The notes beneath the pieces are model-generated. The model made no database searches. It was not told the origin of the DNA and saw only the letters and a program-made list of their open reading frames with translations. From Acidimicrobiaceae bacterium (GTDB lineage: Bacteria > Actinomycetota > Acidimicrobiia > Acidimicrobiales > JAUTXP01), in contig JAUTXP010000001.1 in assembly GCA_030837965.1 (NCBI GenBank), positions 62,001-126,000 of the forward strand: a stretch of DNA of 64,000 nt, read 5' to 3'. The position numbers and the translations under genes are program-made. Positions 1 through 8,007 of the stretch are shown piece by piece. The first letter of the stretch is position 1; every line of letters begins with the position of its first letter.

Positions 1-516
1 GTCGCCCAACAGCTCGTCGGCCGCGGCCACGTAGCCCATGGCCCCCACCGTCGACGCGCCACCGATGGGCATGCGATACGGGCGCTTGCCCTCGGTGGCC
101 AGGCGCACGGCCTCCTCCTCGATCACCGCCTCCAAGCCGTAGTAGTCGAGCTCGCCCGCCCACACGATGTCGGGTCGCAGCAGCAGGTCGAGCACCACGT
201 TGCCGGTGGGCGTGGCCGGCGGCCGAGACGAGATGACCACCGTGCAGTCGAGCCCCAGCTTGTTGGCCGCGGCCGCGGTCATGCGCACATGGTTGCTCTG
301 CCTGCCGCCGCCCGTGAGGAGCGTGTCGCATCCTTGGGCCATGGCGTCGGCGCACAGGTAGGCCAACTTGCGGGCCTTGTTCCCGCCACCCGCCAGGCCC
401 GTGCAGTCGTCCCGCTTCACGAACAGCGCCCCAGGCTCGAAGCCGATGGCCCGCCCCAGCCGGTCGGCGGGCTCGAGCGGCGTGGGCACGTGGGCCAGCC
501 CGGGGAGAGGGTCCAT
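1..516 (-). CDS. PLP-dependent D-cysteine desulfhydrase / ACC deaminase family protein (3' end truncated by window edge)
   Basis: Reverse-strand translation MDPLPGLAHVPTPLEPADRLGRAIG...LFVKRDDCTGLAGGGNKARKLAYL...GGGRQSNHVRMTAAAANKLGL; typical K and QSNH motifs of this family. Not listed as a complete ORF because it runs off the window. Confidence 0.85.
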   Translation of the reverse strand, partial: MDPLPGLAHVPTPLEPADRLGRAIGFEPGALFVKRDDCTGLAGGGNKARKLAYLCADAMAQGCDTLLTGGGRQSNHVRMTAAAANKLGLDCTVVISSRPPATPTGNVVLDLLLRPDIVWAGELDYYGLEAVIEEEAVRLATEGKRPYRMPIGGASTVGAMGYVAAADELLGD

Positions 517-540
517 CGGCCGGACGCTACCGTCGTCGCC

Positions 541-918
541 ATGCCCGACCCCACCAAGCCCGACGTGTCCATCCCCGACGGCCCGCCGCCCGCCGAGCTC
601 CTCATCGAGGACATCGATGTGGGCGACGGCGACGAGGCCGTGGCAGGCACCACGGTCGACGTGCACTACGTCGGCGTCTCGTGGTCCACCGGCAAACAGT
701 TCGACGCTTCGTGGGACAGGAACGCGACCCTGCCCTTCACGCTGGGCACGGGCCAGGTCATCCAAGGCTGGGATCGAGGGGTGGCGGGCATGCGGGTCGG
801 GGGCAGGCGCAGGCTCACCATCCCGCCCGACCTGGCCTACGGCTCGCGCGGCGCGGGCAGCGTCATCGGGCCGGACGAGACCCTGGTCTTCGTGGTCGAC
901 CTCATCACCGTGCGATGA
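541..918 (+). CDS. FKBP-type peptidyl-prolyl cis-trans isomerase
   Basis: Translation from ATG 541: VDVHYVGVSWSTGKQFDASWDRNATLPFTLGTGQVIQGWDRGVAGMRVGGRRRLTIPPDLAYGSRGAG...; classic FKBP fold motifs. Confidence 0.92.
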   Translation: MPDPTKPDVSIPDGPPPAELLIEDIDVGDGDEAVAGTTVDVHYVGVSWSTGKQFDASWDRNATLPFTLGTGQVIQGWDRGVAGMRVGGRRRLTIPPDLAYGSRGAGSVIGPDETLVFVVDLITVR

Positions 919-1562
919 CCGCTCCGGCGGCGGCCGTGCCCGCGCCGCTGTCGGCCGGGCTGCAACGGCTCGTCGACGCGGCCGACGCGGCCTTGCGGGC
1001 AGGCGGCACCGAGCGCCAGATGTGCGAGGCCATGCGCCCGGCCATGGCCGCCCTGTTGGCCGAGCGTGACGAAGGCGAGGGCGAGGGCGGCGGGGGCGAG
1101 GGCGGCGGCCCCGTGCCCGCCCAGGCCAAGGAGCCGTTCGAGGGCGCCGCGGTGGGCAATCTGCTGTACGCCGACCCGGACGGGCGCTTCCACATCCTCG
1201 CCGTGGTGTTCCCCGAAGGGACGTCGTCGGGCGTGCACCACCACGGGTGCTGGGGCGTGATCGGGTACCTCGAAGGGGGCGACGAGGAGACCCGCTACGA
1301 CGACGACCTCAACGAGGTCAGCCGCAGGCGGTGGCAGGAGGGCGACATCGCCTTCCTCCTGCCCGAGGAGGGCGAGGGCTGGCACCGGGTCCGGGGGCTG
1401 GGGGACGAGCACGCGGGTGGGGCGGGCGTGAGCATCCACGTGTTGTGCCTGCTTCCCGCCGACCACCCGCACCGGTTCTACGACCGGGCCTCGGGCCGCA
1501 TCCTCGACTTCCCGTTCGTCGAAGTCGCCCCCGGCCGCTGGCGCGCCACCATCGCCGACTGA
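915..1562 (+). CDS. Cupin-fold protein, cysteine-dioxygenase-like
   Basis: ATGA overlap with the preceding gene; translation contains EGTSSGVHHHGCWGVIGYLEGGDEETRYDD...VSIHVL, a cupin metal-binding motif. Confidence 0.75.
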   Translation: MTAPAAAVPAPLSAGLQRLVDAADAALRAGGTERQMCEAMRPAMAALLAERDEGEGEGGGGEGGGPVPAQAKEPFEGAAVGNLLYADPDGRFHILAVVFPEGTSSGVHHHGCWGVIGYLEGGDEETRYDDDLNEVSRRRWQEGDIAFLLPEEGEGWHRVRGLGDEHAGGAGVSIHVLCLLPADHPHRFYDRASGRILDFPFVEVAPGRWRATIAD

Positions 1563-1597
1563 CTCACCAGGCCCGCCGCCCTTCCCCCGCCGCCCTT

Positions 1598-1653
1598 CCG
1601 CATTTGGGCGTACTTTCCGACCGTTTTCGACCACAAACTGCGCCCAAATGCGG
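1598..1653. repeat. Long-loop inverted repeat between convergent genes (13-bp perfect arms)
   Basis: CCGCATTTGGGCG (1598-1610) and CGCCCAAATGCGG (1641-1653), 30-nt loop. Confidence 0.85.
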
Positions 1654-1709
1654 GATACCACCACAACCGGCACAACCGGCCGCGGTCCACGAAAGGCTTC
1701 GGCGCGTCG

Positions 1710-3092
1710 CTACGACTGCGAGGCCCACCACTCGTCGAGCCTGCGCAGGGCCTCGTCCTCCCCTAGCGGGCCCTCCTCCAGGCGCAGCTCGAGCAGATAG
1801 GCCAGCGCCTGCCCCACCACCGGCCCGGGCCGCACGCCGAGGTGCTCCATCACCCGCCTGCCGTCGACATCGGGCCGCACGGAGTCCAGCTCCTCGCGCT
1901 CACGCAGCTCGGCGATGCGCCGCTCGAGCATGTCCATCCGCCGCTCCAGCTCCTCGGCCCTGCGCTTGTTGCGCGTCGTGCAGTCGGCCCTCGTCAACTG
2001 GTTCAACAGGTCGAGCAGCGGCCCCGCGTCGCGCGCGTAGCGGCGCACGGCCGAGTCGGTCCAGCCCCCGTCGCCCTCGCTGTACCCGTGGAATCGCAAG
2101 TGCAGCTCCACCAGCCGGACCACGGCCTCGATGTCGTCGTTCGAGTAGCGCAGCTCCTTCATGCGCTCTCGCGTCATGCGCGCCCCCACCACCTCGTGAT
2201 GGTGGAACGACACGCCCGCCGAGCCCACCCGACGGGTCCGGGGCTTGCCGATGTCGTGGAACAGGGCGGCCAGCCGCAGCAGTCGGTCGGGCCGGGCCCG
2301 CTCGACCACGGCGATGGTGTGGGCCAGCACGTCCTTGTGCCGATGGATCGGGTCCTGCTCCAAGGCCAGGCCGGGCAGCTCGGGCAGGAACTCGTCGGCC
2401 AGGCCCGTCCTGACCACGAACCACAGACCCGCGCCGGGCCGCGCCACCACCATCAGCTTGTCCAACTCGTCCCTGATGCGCTCGCGCGACACGATCTCCA
2501 GCCGGCCGTGCATGGCCTTGACCGCATCCACCAGCGCGGCGTCCGGCTCCAGCTCGTAGCCCGCCACGAACCGGGCCGCCCGCAGCATCCGCAACGGGTC
2601 GTCGCTGAACGACTCCTCGGGCGCGAGCGGGGTCCGCAGCCTCCGGGCCGCCAGGTCGGCCACGCCCCCGAACGGGTCAATCAACTCGGTGTCGGGCAGG
2701 CGCAGGGCCATGGCGTTGACGGTGAAGTCCCGCCTGCTCAGGTCGGCCTCGATGGCGTCGGCGAAGGCGACCGTCGGCTTGCGCGAGTCCGGCGTGTAGA
2801 CCTCGGCTCGGTGGGTGGTGATCTCTAACTGGACGTCGCCCTTGCGACAGCCGATGGTCCCGAACCGCTTGCCCTGGGTCCACACCGCGTCGGCCCAGCC
2901 CCGCACCAAGGCCTCGATCTCGTCCGGGCGGGCGTCGGTCGTGAAGTCGAGGTCCTTGCCATCACGGGGCACGCCGAGCAGCACGTCGCGCACCACGCCG
3001 CCCACCAGGTACAGGCGCCTGCCCGCGGCCTCGAAGCGCTTCCCGATCTCAGCCGTCTCGGCCACCAGGCGCTGGAGCCGCTCCGGCATCAC
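1710..3092 (-). CDS. cca: CCA tRNA nucleotidyltransferase with HD domain
   Basis: LYLVGGVVRDVLLGVPRDGKDLDFTTDA and HD motif LAALFHDIGKPRTR; position matches mycobacterial pcnA next to the murJ cluster. Confidence 0.93.
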   Translation of the reverse strand: MMPERLQRLVAETAEIGKRFEAAGRRLYLVGGVVRDVLLGVPRDGKDLDFTTDARPDEIEALVRGWADAVWTQGKRFGTIGCRKGDVQLEITTHRAEVYTPDSRKPTVAFADAIEADLSRRDFTVNAMALRLPDTELIDPFGGVADLAARRLRTPLAPEESFSDDPLRMLRAARFVAGYELEPDAALVDAVKAMHGRLEIVSRERIRDELDKLMVVARPGAGLWFVVRTGLADEFLPELPGLALEQDPIHRHKDVLAHTIAVVERARPDRLLRLAALFHDIGKPRTRRVGSAGVSFHHHEVVGARMTRERMKELRYSNDDIEAVVRLVELHLRFHGYSEGDGGWTDSAVRRYARDAGPLLDLLNQLTRADCTTRNKRRAEELERRMDMLERRIAELREREELDSVRPDVDGRRVMEHLGVRPGPVVGQALAYLLELRLEEGPLGEDEALRRLDEWWASQS

Positions 3093-3271
3093 GACGGGAT
3101 CACGGCGCCGGAGGCTAGCGGCGGGCCTCCGACCGCCTCCCAGCCCAACGAGTGACTAGTACCGAAGGACGGTGAGAAAACAGCCCGGTCGGGCTATGGA
3201 GTGCAACCTTCGAGACACCGAAGCATCACTCAACGTGCACGCCGGGTGCACAACGATCGAGAGGAAACACC

Positions 3272-3823
3272 GTGAAGTTCCGCCGAATCGCCGCCGTCAG
3301 CGCAACCCTTCTCGGCGCCGCCAGCATCGCCACCTTCGCCCCCGCCGCCCATGCGGCCACGTCGGGCCAGAACACCCTCACCTTCCAACTGAGCGGCGCC
3401 GCCTCGCTGGCCATCGCCGTCCCCTCCAACCCCTCGGCCGTGAGCGGCAGCGTGACCACGGGCTCGGTTGTGCCGGTCACCCTGAGCAACAGCACCGTCA
3501 CCGACAACACCGGCTCGCTCCTGGGCTGGACGGTCACCGCCGACGCCACCACGCTGACCGATGGGGCCTCCCCCGCCCACACCATCGCCACCACCAACCT
3601 GGTCTGGCTGACCGGCACGGTCGCCGCGGGCACCACCGGCCTGCTCTCGGGCGTGGCCGCAGGCGGCGGCGGTGCCTTCGGCGTGGCCCCGATCACGGTG
3701 GCCCGGGCCCTCGCCAACTTCGGCGGCGGCACCTACACCTACCCGGCCACGGTGACCCTCACCGTCCCGGTGAACACCTACGCCGCCACCTACACCACGA
3801 CGGTCACGCAGACCATCGCCTGA
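3272..3823 (+). CDS. Secreted WxL-like surface protein
   Basis: Signal peptide MKFRRIAAVSATLLGAASIATFAPAAHA, beta-rich Thr/Ala/Gly body; followed by a DUF916-like gene; similar organisation to 40946-42542. Confidence 0.55.
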   Translation: MKFRRIAAVSATLLGAASIATFAPAAHAATSGQNTLTFQLSGAASLAIAVPSNPSAVSGSVTTGSVVPVTLSNSTVTDNTGSLLGWTVTADATTLTDGASPAHTIATTNLVWLTGTVAAGTTGLLSGVAAGGGGAFGVAPITVARALANFGGGTYTYPATVTLTVPVNTYAATYTTTVTQTIA

Positions 3824-3861
3824 CGATGGTTCGCTGAACCCCCGTCGCACCGTCCCCCTGC

Positions 3862-3889
3862 GCACACCCCGCCTTCGGGCGGGGTGTGC
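3862..3889 (+). terminator. Strong hairpin with TTCG tetraloop between WxL-like and DUF916-like genes
   Basis: GCACACCCCGCC-TTCG-GGCGGGGTGTGC, 12-bp perfect stem. Confidence 0.8.
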
Positions 3890-3923
3890 CGCGTCCGCGA
3901 TCACATTCGGTGGTCAGCCGCCG

Positions 3924-4955
3924 ATGAAGGGCTTCGTGATGACTCTTCGACGCGCCGTGTACGCCGCGGCCCTCGTGCTGGCGCTCGCTGTGTGCCCGGC
4001 CTTCGCCCCCACCGCGCTCGGCCAGACCCCGCCGCCCGCCCCCAACGATCCGGGCATCGGCCTGCGCCTGCTCGAAGCCCCGACCAACCGCAGGGACGAC
4101 CCCAGAGCGAAGCGCTACATCGTGGACCACGTCAATGCAGGCACGTCCTTCACCCGGCGCATCCAAGTCACCAACGGGACGGACAGGGACGTCACCGTCA
4201 ACCTGTATGCGGCCGCGGCCTCCCTCAACAACGGCGATTTCATCCCGGCCAGCGGCCACGCCCAGAACGACTTGAGCCAGTGGATCACCATGACGCCTTC
4301 CACGCTGGCCATCCCCAGGGGGGGACGGGCCGACGCCACCGTGACCGTGGCCGTGCCCGGTGACGCCCCTCCGGGCGAGCGCTACGCGGTGGCCTTGGCC
4401 GAATTGCCACCGCCCCCCGGGCAAGGGCTGGTGGGCCTGGCCTCACGCGTCGGAATCCGCGTGTACCTCTCCGTCGGACCGGGCTCCGAGCCTTCGACCG
4501 ACTTCAACCTGGACACCTTCCAGCCCATCAACGAGACGGGCAAGCCGGGCGTGTCCATTCATTCGTGCAACACCGGGGGCCGGGCCCTCGACCTGGGCGG
4601 CAGCCTGAAGCTCACCAACGGCCCGGCGGGCATCTCGGCCGGACCCTTCACCAGCACCCAGGCCGCCACCATCGCGCCGGGCACGTGCGAGGACCTCAAG
4701 ATCCTCCTCGACCCCCAGATCCCCGCAGGCCCTTGGGACGCCACGGCCACGTTGCGGTCGGGGACGAAGGAGAAGACGTCGCAGGCCCGCATCACCTTCC
4801 CTTCGCCCGGCGGTACGGCCAAGGCGGTGAAGGCCCACGACACCAACAAGACCAGCGACTCGCCCTTCATCGCGGCCGCTGCCGTGGTCGCCTTCCTGGC
4901 GTCAGGCCTGGGGCTGTTGCTGTTCTGGCGCAGGCGCAGGCGCGCACCGGCCTAA
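3924..4955 (+). CDS. DUF916-like (WxL-interacting) membrane-anchored protein
   Basis: Signal peptide, GIGLRLLEAPTNRRDDPRAKRYIVDHVNAGTSFTRRIQVTNGT...PPGERYAVALAELP, C-terminal TM helix AAAAVVAFLASGLGLLLFW followed by RRRRRAPA. Confidence 0.65.
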   Translation: MKGFVMTLRRAVYAAALVLALAVCPAFAPTALGQTPPPAPNDPGIGLRLLEAPTNRRDDPRAKRYIVDHVNAGTSFTRRIQVTNGTDRDVTVNLYAAAASLNNGDFIPASGHAQNDLSQWITMTPSTLAIPRGGRADATVTVAVPGDAPPGERYAVALAELPPPPGQGLVGLASRVGIRVYLSVGPGSEPSTDFNLDTFQPINETGKPGVSIHSCNTGGRALDLGGSLKLTNGPAGISAGPFTSTQAATIAPGTCEDLKILLDPQIPAGPWDATATLRSGTKEKTSQARITFPSPGGTAKAVKAHDTNKTSDSPFIAAAAVVAFLASGLGLLLFWRRRRRAPA

Positions 4956-5148
4956 GAGGGCGAGCCGATAGGCGAGCCCGTGGCCCGAGCGGCCCGGCGG
5001 CGAAGCCGCCAAGAGCGGGGAGTGCAGCGGCCATCGCCCGGAGGCGGACGCCGGAGGGCGGGGTAGGGCGTGACCTATCCACGCGGCCTCTAAGTCGCGT
5101 CAGCCGCGTGAGTCGCTTCGGCCACCTGAGCCCGGAGAGCGGGAACAG

Positions 5149-6234
5149 CTAGGTGGCCAGCAGGCCGGCCTGCTGCAAGGCGATGCGGAAGTCGTGCGGG
5201 TTGCTGGCTGCGGCCATGGCCGAGCGCAGGTCGACCAACCCGTTCTTGAACAGGTTGAACACGCTCTGGTCGAACGTCTGCATGCCGTAGTACTCGCCGT
5301 CGGCGATGATCTCCTCGATCGACTCGCCTGACCCCGCGTTGGGGTCGACGATGCGATCGAAGATCCGGCCCGTCATCACCATGACCTCGACCGAAGGGAC
5401 CCGGCCCTTCCCGTCGGCCCGCTCCAACAGACGCTGCGACACCACTCCCCGCAAGGACGAGGCCAGCGTCAGGCGGACCTGCTTTTGCTGATGGGGCGGG
5501 AAGAAGTCGACGATGCGGTTGACCGTCTCCACCGCGTTGGTGGTGTGCAGGGTGGACAGCACCAAGTGCCCGGTCTCGGCCGCGGCCAACGCGGCCCACA
5601 CCGTCTCTGGATCGCGCATCTCGCCGATGAAGATCACGTCCGGGTCTTGGCGCAGCACCCGCTTCATGGCCATGGCGTAGTCGCGCGTATCGGTGCCGAT
5701 CTCGCGCTGGTTGACGATCGACTTCTTGTCCACGTGGAGGACTTCGATCGGGTCCTCGATGGTGACCACGTTGAGCGCCTTGGTCTCGTTGATGTGGTCG
5801 ATCATGGCCGAGATGGTGGTGGTCTTCCCCGAGCCCGTCGGGCCGGTGACGAGCACCAGGCCGCGAGGCTCTTCGGCCAGTCTGCGCACCACAGACGGCA
5901 GGCCGAGCGTCTCGAAGCTCGGGATGCCGGGCAGGACGCGGCGAAACACCAGGCCCACCGAACCGCGCTGGCGGAACACGTTGACGCGAAAGCGCCCCAG
6001 CCCCGGAAGGGACAGGGCGAAGTCGGCCTCGCTGGAGTCGACGAACTCGTCGGCCCGGTCCTTGGGAAGGATCTGAAAGGCCATGCGCTCGGCGTCGGCC
6101 GGGCTCACCCGCTCGAACGGGCCCGGGCCCAGGTGGCCATCGATGCGGACATGCGGCGGCGAACCCACCTTCACATGAAGGTCGGAGCCTCGTTGTTCGA
6201 CGGTGTAGCGAAGAAGCTCGTTGAGATCGAGCAC
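5149..6234 (-). CDS. pilT: PilT-type twitching motility/retraction ATPase
   Basis: MLDLNELLRYTVEQRGSDLHVKVGSPPHVRIDG; Walker A GPTGSGKTTT; DPDVIFIGEMRDPETVWAALAAAETGHLVLSTLHT. Confidence 0.92.
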   Translation of the reverse strand: MLDLNELLRYTVEQRGSDLHVKVGSPPHVRIDGHLGPGPFERVSPADAERMAFQILPKDRADEFVDSSEADFALSLPGLGRFRVNVFRQRGSVGLVFRRVLPGIPSFETLGLPSVVRRLAEEPRGLVLVTGPTGSGKTTTISAMIDHINETKALNVVTIEDPIEVLHVDKKSIVNQREIGTDTRDYAMAMKRVLRQDPDVIFIGEMRDPETVWAALAAAETGHLVLSTLHTTNAVETVNRIVDFFPPHQQKQVRLTLASSLRGVVSQRLLERADGKGRVPSVEVMVMTGRIFDRIVDPNAGSGESIEEIIADGEYYGMQTFDQSVFNLFKNGLVDLRSAMAAASNPHDFRIALQQAGLLAT

Positions 6235-6237
6235 GGA

Positions 6238-7248
6238 CTAGTTGTCGGCAAGCTCGCGCTCGACCCTGAGCCTGCGCACGGCCTCGACCGCCTCACGCCC
6301 CGGCCCTTCGCCCGTGGGACGCTCGGCCATGACCCGCTCGCCGGCCAGCGCGGCCACGCACGCGCCCGCAGAACCGGCCAGGGCCTCCAGGTCGTAGCCG
6401 CCCTCCAAGAAGGCCAGCCTGCGCCCGGGCCGGACCAGCGACACGACCCGCTCGGTGAGGTCGACGTAGTCGCCCGAGGACAGGCCCATCCGCGTGAGCG
6501 GGTCGGCTCGATGGGCATCGAACCCGGCGGACAGGATCACCCATGTCGGGGCAAAGCGCTCGGCCAAGGGCACGACGATGTCGTCGATGGCGGCTCGAAA
6601 GGCGTCGCCCGAGGTGCGGGAGGGGAAGGGCACGTTCACGGTGGTGGCCCGGTTCTCATCGAGCCCACCGGTGCCGGGATAAACCCCTGGTGCATATTCA
6701 TGCATCGAGACGTATGCCACTCGGTCATCGTCCCAGAACGCCTCCTGCGTCCCGTTGCCGTGGTGGGCGTCCCAGTCCACGATCAGCACCCGCTCGCCCC
6801 TGTCGGCCAACGCGGCGGCGGCCACGGCGACGTTGTCCAGGAGGCAAAAGCCCATGGCCGTAGTCGGCCGGGCGTGATGACCCGGCGGCCGCACGGCCAA
6901 AAAGGCGGCGTCGGCCTCACCTCTGTCCAAGGCCTCGATGGCGGTCGGCCCCGCCCCCGCGGCCAACAGGGCCGCCTCCCACGAGGCCGGAACGGCCACC
7001 GTGTCCGGGTCCAAGTGGCCCCCGCCCGTGGCGCAGAAGTCGGAGACGGCAGCCACGTACTGCTCGCCGTGCACGGCAGTCAGCTCGGCCTGCGTGGCGG
7101 GCCTCGGCTCCATCCGGACGAGCGCGTCGCCCACGCCCGCCCGCTCGATCCCCGACAACACCGCGTCCAATCGGGCCGGCCGCTCGGGATGGCCGTAACC
7201 GGTGTCGTGGTCCAAAAACCGCGCCGAGGTCACCAACAGGACGGCCAC
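6238..7248 (-). CDS. Histone deacetylase superfamily / acetoin utilisation-like deacetylase
   Basis: VLLVTSARFLDHDTGYGHPERPARL..., VRPPGHHARPTTAMGFCLLDNVAVAA, VDWDAHHGNGTQEAF, LSAGFDAHRADPL. GTG start at 7248 inferred; the supplied ORF extends further upstream. Confidence 0.9.
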   Translation of the reverse strand: MAVLLVTSARFLDHDTGYGHPERPARLDAVLSGIERAGVGDALVRMEPRPATQAELTAVHGEQYVAAVSDFCATGGGHLDPDTVAVPASWEAALLAAGAGPTAIEALDRGEADAAFLAVRPPGHHARPTTAMGFCLLDNVAVAAAALADRGERVLIVDWDAHHGNGTQEAFWDDDRVAYVSMHEYAPGVYPGTGGLDENRATTVNVPFPSRTSGDAFRAAIDDIVVPLAERFAPTWVILSAGFDAHRADPLTRMGLSSGDYVDLTERVVSLVRPGRRLAFLEGGYDLEALAGSAGACVAALAGERVMAERPTGEGPGREAVEAVRRLRVERELADN

Positions 7249-7290
7249 GAACCCGAGGCTACGCCCGGCGCCGCGTAACCTCGTCCCGCC

Positions 7291-8007
7291 GTGACAGCCC
7301 AGGTCGACGTCATCCGGTGGGGCCCGGAGCGGGCTCGCACGAGCCCGTGGCGCGGCGACGGCCGCATCGCCTATCTCACTCCTGTAGCCGACGCGCCGGT
7401 CCCTTCGGCCGCGTTCGTCAAACGGTGTTGCGACCAGCTCCAACGCAAGGGCTTCGACCAGGTGGTCACCAGCGCGTTGGCCCCGAACGAGCAGGTCGGC
7501 TTCAAGGCGGCCGGGTTCGAGGTGGCCGAGCACCTGTACCTGTTGGCCCACGACCTGCGCTCCCTGCCCGCGTCGCCGCCCGCTCCCGCAGTCATCCGCC
7601 GGGCCACCGGCGGCGATCGCCCGGCCGTGCTGGCCGTGGACGACCTGGCCTTCCCGCCCTTTTGGCAGTTGGGCGAGGCCGGTCTGGACGACGCCCTCAT
7701 GGCCACGCCCCGCACCCGCTTTCGGGTGGCCCGCCTGGCCGACCAGTCCGTGGCGGGCTACGCCGTCACCGGCCGCTCAGGCCCCCGCGGATTCCTGCAA
7801 CGACTGGCCGTGCGCCCCGACCAGCGCAGGCGGGGCCTGGCCCAAGCCCTCGTCCTCGACGGCCTGCGCTGGCTCCGACGCCGGCGGGTCACGAGGGCCA
7901 TGGTCAACACGCAACTGGACAACCAAGCCGCTCTGGCCTTGTACGAGGGGCTGGGGTTTCGGCGTGAGTCCACGGGCCTGAGCGTCCTGTCCCTGGGCCT
8001 GCGATGA
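7291..8007 (+). CDS. GNAT family N-acetyltransferase
   Basis: LQRLAVRPDQRRRGLAQALVLDGLRWLRRR...TQLDNQAALALYEGLGFRRE. Confidence 0.87.
   Translation: MTAQVDVIRWGPERARTSPWRGDGRIAYLTPVADAPVPSAAFVKRCCDQLQRKGFDQVVTSALAPNEQVGFKAAGFEVAEHLYLLAHDLRSLPASPPAPAVIRRATGGDRPAVLAVDDLAFPPFWQLGEAGLDDALMATPRTRFRVARLADQSVAGYAVTGRSGPRGFLQRLAVRPDQRRRGLAQALVLDGLRWLRRRRVTRAMVNTQLDNQAALALYEGLGFRRESTGLSVLSLGLR

Noticed and set aside
2815-3159. Plus-strand ORF over the cca start region
   Set aside because: Antisense to the conserved cca N-terminus; no independent evidence.
5485-7278. 597-aa plus-strand ORF over pilT and the deacetylase gene
   Set aside because: Antisense shadow of two clear minus-strand enzymes.
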